DNA of 64,000 bases from Chaenocephalus aceratus (lineage: Eukaryota > Chordata > Actinopteri > Perciformes > Channichthyidae), in contig JAMFTG010000488.1 in NCBI GenBank assembly GCA_023974075.1, positions 868,001-932,000 of the forward strand, read 5' to 3'. Each line of letters opens with the position of its first letter. The stretch's first letter is position 1. This document shows positions 58,080-64,000 of the stretch, one piece after another. A model generated the notes under the pieces. That model ran no database searches. It saw only the letters and a program-made list of their open reading frames with translations, and was not told the DNA's origin. The position numbers and the translations under genes were made by a program.

Positions 58080-58352
58080 GGCGAATTAGTAGCAACGGGA
58101 AAGGGTTCCGTTTCCGAAATGTACACAATGACCATAAGACACCAGGATGGCCAAGAGAGCCTTGTCGTGGAGGAGAGAAACATCTCTGTCTACGTGGAGC
58201 AACCGGCCATGCGTACCGCGCACGGTTGCTACCCGATCGGGCTTTGCGACTGTCCGAGTGGAAACTTCCAAGTTATTAGATCTGAAACGTCTATAGCCGC
58301 GGCATACGGCCCGATGTGCGCTGAAAACCGTACCCCTCAAACTACACTCTAG
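58080..58352 (+). pseudogene. Viral-like gene fragment, C-terminal 90 codons
   Basis: A GC-rich frame reads MYTMTIRHQDGQES...NISVYVEQPAMRTAHGCYP and ends at a TAG near 58350, after which the sequence becomes AT-rich. The start lies at the break next to the BIR gene, so it is the tail of a truncated gene. No family was recognised. Confidence 0.4.
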
Positions 58353-58521
58353 GCGTTAAGGACGTAGAGAGAAGAGGCCCCAAGATTACAAATATTACAC
58401 ACCAGAAAACACAGAAATATCCATGAAATAAACATACAGTAGGCTATAAACAATTAAAGGGATAATTGGGAAGGCATTACAAATGTAAATATATTTTAAA
58501 TAATAAAACAATCCCACCACC

Positions 58522-59052
58522 ACAGGTATCCACAGGAGAAGAGGGAATTATCTCCACAAAATGTGAATGCCCACGTGGAGAATGGAAATGCAGTCATGCG
58601 GCTGCATTAGCCATCTTTGCCATCCACACTTCCAGCTGCACTGACACCCCCGTCAGTGGAAGAAGCCAAAGGCAGCTAAACGTACGCATTCATTGGAGGA
58701 GCTATTTCCTCCAACCAATAAGTCATTCAACCCGCTGACAAGAGAGCCCACCTCCGAAGATCGTGACCGGCTGAGGGACAGACTCGGGGGCAGGTTCTCA
58801 GGAATTTCTTGGCTTCTCTCCACCGAGCCAGAAGAGGAACACTACAGCTTGGAAACACTTACTGTTCCTGAAATTCTCAAATCTGTTGGGCATCAGGGAC
58901 CTGAGGCAATTGTGGCAAGCTTAGCGCAAGTTCAGGCAGGAAGACCTATCACTCCGTATTGCTCGTCATGGCAATACTCGCTCCCTCCACTAGATGACAG
59001 GGAGCGCCACTCCTTAGCTAAACCTATCACTTCCCTCCATTCACAAGCGTAA
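58522..59052 (+). pseudogene. SWIM zinc-finger protein remnant (transposon-associated)
   Basis: After CCACCACAG at 58526 the frame gives STKCECPRGEWKCSHAAALA, a SWIM motif (CxC...CxH), usual in transposase-like and DNA-binding proteins. A frameshift near 58650 moves to a second frame (58693-59052): EELFPPTNKSFNPL..., RDRLGGRFSGISWLLSTE, TVPEILKSVGHQGPEAI. This is ordinary globular sequence ending in TAA. About 170 bp later the sequence matches the 3' end seen at 4.43 kb beside the DIRS/Ngaro-like copy. I infer an accessory or fused gene of a mobile element. Confidence 0.6.
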
Positions 59053-59089
59053 TTATCGCACCTGTTAATCCCTCTATATATGCTCTCCC

Positions 59090-59430
59090 TTTTTCTATCA
59101 GCTGTCTTCCAGGCGTCAACGCGCCACCCTCCTCCACCCCTTCGCCTCCTGCTTCCAACTCAGGGCCAAGCTCAACCTTCTCCCTTCCAACCGGACCTAA
59201 CCACTTATCACCACCACCAGGTCTAGACCCAGGGGGGTTCATCGGAAACGGTTCTTTCCCTTCCCGAATGATGTCCTACAAAACCTGGGCCTAATCGCCA
59301 AAACACATTTCATCCACCTGTTATAAACTGTCATCATTATGTTTCATTTATATAATGTGACCGATAATAAACATGTATTCCATACATAACGTCTCTCCTG
59401 ATTGAAATGACAATTAGTGAAGCATTGCAA
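59090..59430 (+). repeat. Element 3' end, second copy
   Basis: TTCATCGGAAACGGTTCTTTC...CGTCTCTCCTGATTGAA aligns with 4437-4610. It has AATAAACATG as a poly(A)-type signal at 59367. Confidence 0.6.
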
Positions 59431-60434
59431 ATCAAGGGCTTCTGTGTCAGTAAGGAGGGATAAACATTCAGCCTGCGTGAGGAGCATCCTTACTGGCACC
59501 AAGTGCAAGGTCAGCTTCACCTCACTACAAGAAAGAAGAAGAAATTAAAAAATTGTGAATTGTTTTTAATTTACATTTACTCGCCTTTGCAATGTTGTGG
59601 TTGTTAGAGTGTTAGGCTTCCTGTCAGCTCGTCTGTTGGGAAGATATAAAATATTAGTTTCATGTAAGTCACACCGTCACATATAAGAGCATTAAGACAT
59701 ACAGTACATAGGCTAAAACAAAACATCTAAAGATATAACCTGGCACTTTGTCTCGTGAACATTTTCACTATTTTGACATTTTTATAGATGAAAATGTAAC
59801 TAAAGAAATAAATGGTAGATTAATCCATATTGAAAATAGGTGTCAGCTGCTACACTGATTATAATAGTTATATTTCTTAATTAATTAAGATATTACTGTA
59901 TTGATCCCAATTTGGGAAATGTTTGTGTTGCAGCAGCATAACAAGAAAAACTAAATATAAGTTATTATATATACAAAAGTATGTGAGGGATGGAATATTA
60001 AATTGAATATAAATGTAAAATGTACATGTGATGTGACGTCCAAGAGAAGCTATGGAGCAGAGAGTTCTCTGCCAGCCAGAGGTGATTTGTTATTAGTTCA
60101 ATATGTAAAACTGATTTCCCTGACTACAATCTTTAGTCACATGGTGAAACGTTATGCTGCTTGTACTAATTATACTTATCATATAAGCCACACAGGTTTT
60201 AATAGGATGTATTCATTATCTTTACTTGTGTTGCGGTCTTTTCAGCAGCGCCATCTCTTGATCTCTTGAATCTGGGATTGATTAAACTGCTCCACAGGGA
60301 TTTCCCCAAATTAAATGCTAATTGATTGAATCGAGCCAATTAACGCAGGCCTGCCTGATCGCTGCACACAGCAGAGTTTAATCTCTCTGTAGAGTCTTTG
60401 TAAACTGCCTCCAGTTTCATCACTACACGAAAAC
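59431..60434. other. Gene-free stretch
   Basis: AT-rich, with no exon or delimited element seen. 59885-59930 has TTGATCCCAATTTGGGAAATG, a common fish repeat motif. Confidence 0.4.
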
Positions 60435-60437
60435 TAA

Positions 60438-61245
60438 AGGCCCTGTCACACTGTCCCGAAATTGACACCCGATGGACACACGATAAAGGAAATGTTCAAA
60501 TTCGGCTCTGATCGTAGCAACATCGGGCCATTCGCGAGGGCATCTTAAGCCATCGTATGACCGCCGGTGGAGTTTCTCAGGCTCCGGCAGCAACTTCATG
60601 AGCGGCAACTTCGTAAGGCACTCGTGAGGGCATCTTGTCAAATCGTGTCATCTTCGTGTTATCATCGGTGCATTCGCCCTCACTCTGATCGGGGCGAATG
60701 CCCGATGGCACCGATAATAACAAGATGCCCTCACGATGGCCTTACGAAGGGCAAAATTGACACACGAATTCAACACGAAAATGAACCTTCGCAAGGTCCT
60801 TCGGCAATTCTTTGGCATGCCAAAGATTTTGCCACCGCTCACGAAGTTGCTGCCGGAGCCTGAGAGACTCCACCGGCGGTCATACGATGGCTTAAGATGC
60901 CCTCACGAATGGCCCGATGTTGCTACGATCACAGCCGAATTTGAACATTATTTTGAAGGAGAGTTGACAGGAAGTTGTTGTTGCTATGGAAACAACATTA
61001 TGGAGAAAACGTAATATTTTCTACATATAAAGACGGAGAAAGTAAAGAACAACGTCTGAAAATATCAGTACAGTATCATAGTACTGTAACATAATTGTTT
61101 TTGGTACTTTCATTGCAGTTGTATGTCTTAAATGTAATGTAAATGTTGCCTTCGTGTGTGGTTCGGGGCCATCTTCGTGCGAAATTCACAATTCCATATT
61201 CGTGTGTCCATCGGGTGTCAACTTCGGGACAGTGTGACAGGGCCT
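60438..61245. mobile_element. PIF/Harbinger-like MITE with long inverted arms
   Basis: Terminal repeats of about 45 bp begin AGGCCCTGTCACACTGTCCC and are nearly perfect. TAA flanks each side (60435-60437 and 61246-61248), the TWA-type 3-bp duplication. Inner arms 60485-60610 and 60835-60960 are also complementary (GGCTTAAGATGCCCTCACGA and its reverse), so most of the element folds on itself. No transposase. Confidence 0.8.
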
Positions 61246-61280
61246 TAAATGATAATAAGTGAAGAAGACTTCTGGAGGTC

Positions 61281-62733
61281 TTTAAAGAGTCCTCTCCTGC
61301 TGATATTCAGGTGTATATCAGTATGTAGTGTCTCTACTTTAAAGAGTCCTCTCCTGCTGAGGTTCAGGTGTATATCAGTATGTAGTGTCTCTACTTTAAA
61401 GAGTCCTCTCCTGCTGATGTTTAGGTGTACATCAGTATGTAGTGTCTCTACTTTAAAGAGTCCTCTCCTGCTGATGTTCAGGTGTATATCAGTACGTAGT
61501 GTCTCTACTTTAAAGAGTCCTCTCCTGCTGATGTTCAGGTGTACATCAGTATGTAGTGTCTCTACTTTAAAGAGTCCTCTCCTGCTGATGTTAAGGTCTA
61601 TATCAGTATGTAGTGTCTCTACTTTAAAGAGTCCTCTCCTGCTGATGTTCAGGTGTACATCAGTATGTAGTGTCTCTACTTTAAAGAGTCCTCTCCTGCT
61701 GATGTTCAGGTGTATATCAGTATGTAATGTATCTACTTTAAAGAGTCCTCTACTGCTGATGTTCAGGTGTATATCAGTATGTAGTGTCTCTACTTTAAAG
61801 AGTCCTCTTCTGCTGATATTCAGGTGTATATCAGTATGTAGTGTCTCTACTTTAAAGAGTCCTCTCCTGCTGATGTTCAGCTGTATATCAGTATGTAGTG
61901 TCTCTACTTTAAAGAGTCCTCTCCTGCTGATGTTCAGGTGTACATCAGTATGTAGTGTCTCTACTTTAAAGAGTCCTCTCCTGCTGATGTTCAGGTGTAT
62001 ATCAGTATGTAGTGTCTCTACTTTAAAGAGTCCTCTCCTGCTGATGTTCAGGTGTGTATCAGTATGTAGTGTCTCTACTTTAAAGAGTCCTCTCCTGCTG
62101 ATATTCAGGGGTATATCAGTATGTGTCTCTACTTTAAAGAGTCCTCTCCTGCTGATGTTCAGGTGTATATCAGTGTGTAGTGTCTCTACTTTAAAGAGTC
62201 CTCTCCTGCTGATGTTCAGGTGTATATCAGTATGTAGTGTCTCTACTTTAAAGAGTCCTCTACTGCTGATGTTCAGGTGTATATCAGTATGTAGTGTCTC
62301 TACTTTAAAGAGTCCTCTCCTGCTGATGTTCAGGTGTGTATCAGTATGTAGTGTCTCTACTTTAAAGAGTCCTCTCCTGCTGATATTCAGGGGTATATCA
62401 GTATGTGTCTCTACTTTAAAGAGTCCTCTCCTGCTGATGTTCAGGTGTATATCAGTGTGTAGTGTCTCTACTTTAAAGAGTCCTCTCCTGCTGATGTTCA
62501 GGTGTATATCAGTATGTAGTGTCTCTACTTTAAAGAGTCCTCTCCTGCTGATGTTCAGGTGTATATCAGTATGTAGTGTCTCTACTTTAAAGAGTCCTCT
62601 CCTGCTGATGTTCAGGTGTATATCAGTATGTAGTGTATCTACTTTAAAGAGTCCTCTCCTGCTGATGTTCAGGTGTATATCAGTATGTAGTGTCTCTACT
62701 TTAAAGAGTCCTCTCCTGCTGATGTTCAGGTGT
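61281..62733. repeat. 57-bp minisatellite, about 25 units
   Basis: The unit starts TTTAAAGAGTCCTCTCCTGC and ends CAGTATGTAGTGTCTCTAC. Two units lack 3 bp (near 62120 and 62405). As 57 is a multiple of three and one frame lacks stops, a 556-codon open frame spans the array; it is a by-product. A block of four or so units including the 3-bp deletion variant is itself repeated (about 62000-62180 and 62300-62470), showing block duplication. Confidence 0.97.
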
Positions 62734-62811
62734 GGTTTTCAGAGAGGAAACAAAGAGAAAACCAGGAAAAAATCCATCCTGACCCAGATGCTTTCCACTG
62801 AGCGTCCTCAG

Positions 62812-62917
<106 letters not shown>

Positions 62918-63325
62918 AACCCGGCTCTATTATAGAACGAAAAAAGCAAAGATCAAGAACTTCAAAGTAAAAGTCTTTAATTATTAAATTTAAAAAAGGA
63001 AAAACTCCCATCATAGGAGTGTGATGGGCCGTTTATCTAGGCCCTTTTTGTATCGTGTTCTATGCGTCACACTGTGGGACTGCGGGAAACGGTATCTGGA
63101 GATTTCTGTATGTATAACACGTGGAGACATGTTGACAATAAAGCTGACTTTGACTTTTTGACATTATCAAAACCCACAGAGCAGAAAGGAAGGGGTGTTC
63201 TTTTTTTCATGATGACAGAATCTGGGAACGCTTAATGATCCCAATCCTGTCACAATGCGGGGGAACCCTGAGACACAGGGGAACCCGATACAGTGACATT
63301 ACATTTCATTAAAGTGGACTTCTTA
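62918..63325. other. Repeat-like spacer
   Basis: Contains CAATAAAGCTGACTTTGACTTTTTGACA (63138-63165), the tail of a common fish retroelement. No gene. Confidence 0.4.
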
Positions 63326-63335
63326 TTTTCTCTAA

Positions 63336-63945
63336 TGACTGATCTAATAACTGATCTAATGACTGATATAATAACTGATCTAATAACTGATCTAATGACT
63401 GATCTAATAACTGATCTAATAACTGTTCTAATAACTGATCTAATAACTGTTCTAATGACTGATCTAATAACTGATCTAATGACTGATCTAATAACTGATC
63501 TAATAACTGATCTAATAACTGATCTAATAACTGTTCAAATCACTGATCTAATAACTGTTCTAATAACTGATCTAATAACTGATCTAATGACTGATCTAAT
63601 AACTGATCTAATAACTGATCTAATAACTGATCTAATGACTGATCTAATAACTGTTCTAATAACTGATCTAATAACTGATCTAATAACTGATCTAATAACT
63701 GTTCAAATCACTGATCTAATAACTGTTCTAATAACTGATCTAATAACTGATCTAATGACTGATCTAATAACTGATCTAATAACTGATCTAATAACTGATC
63801 TAATGACTGATCTAATAACTGTTCTAATAACTGATCTAATAACTGTTCTAATAACTGATCTAATAACTGTTCAAATAACTGATCTAATAACTGTTCTAAT
63901 GACTGATCTAATAACTGTTCGAATAACTGTTCTAATAGGGAGGAG
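63336..63945. repeat. 12-bp minisatellite, about 50 units
   Basis: The unit is CTGATCTAATAA with variants CTGTTCTAATAA, CTGATCTAATGA and CTGTTCAAATCA. Both strands are open because 12 is a multiple of three; the frames are artefacts. Larger blocks (63520-63660 and 63690-63830) repeat the same order of variants. Confidence 0.97.
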
Positions 63946-64000
63946 AAAACACAGGGACACCAGGTGAACACAATCGGGTAAGAAGACACACCAGGGAACC

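Noticed and set aside
63293..63989. Open frames on both strands (LITDLITD and EQLLDQL repeats)
   Set aside because: Direct products of a 12-bp tandem repeat; open on both strands for trivial reasons.

Overview
This window is from a vertebrate nuclear genome, almost certainly a teleost fish. It shows split immunoglobulin-superfamily genes with GT-AG introns, long (CA)n arrays, and dense L2/CR1-type and Tx1-type LINEs. It also holds a DIRS/Ngaro-like retroelement and non-autonomous hAT, piggyBac and PIF/Harbinger elements. No rRNA, tRNA or CRISPR locus was seen. Species cannot be named from the sequence alone.

Layout. (1) 0-25.5 kb holds a small cluster of CD22/Siglec-like receptor genes. Copy A (388-2016, +) is a broken pseudogene. 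Copy B (6652-14174, +) is a complete seven-exon gene of about 371 residues: signal peptide, V, C2, C2, transmembrane segment, tail. Copy C (25236-20903, -) is inverted, with five Ig domains (V-C2-V-C2-C2). Its last cytoplasmic exon is missing from the window, but a conserved in-frame read-through of the preceding intron supplies a stop. The paralogues act as each other's empty sites, so several transposons (839-1872, 10200-11217, 11530-11992, 12603-13575) can be delimited to the base with target duplications. Between B and C lies one orphan FAM20-family kinase exon (17411-17591).

(2) 26.6-51.4 kb is a nested repeat zone. It holds a 2.75-kb hAT-like element containing a second TIR element with a tiny TATA-driven three-exon reading frame. 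A 6-kb Tx1-clade LINE sits in a (TC)n tract and carries three in-frame tandem expansions in ORF2. There are also several L2/CR1-type LINE fragments, a rearranged repeat family seen four or five times, and a 2.7-kb foldback structure.

(3) 51.4-58.35 kb is the most unusual block. It is a GC-rich, intron-poor stretch of large reading frames whose ends look cut off. Two encode BIR-like zinc-binding modules; one carries three of them. The base composition, gene density and BIR content suggest a fragment of a large dsDNA virus or a virus-derived giant mobile element. No hallmark replication or capsid gene lies in the window, so the class cannot be assigned.

(4) 58.4-64 kb holds a SWIM zinc-finger remnant whose downstream sequence matches the 3' end of the DIRS/Ngaro-like copy near 4.4 kb. 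It also holds a Harbinger-like palindromic MITE and two large minisatellites (57-bp and 12-bp units).

Host genes with plausible function are only B and C (cell-surface receptors, probably of leukocytes) and possibly the FAM20 exon if its partners lie outside. Everything else is mobile, viral-like or simple-repeat DNA.
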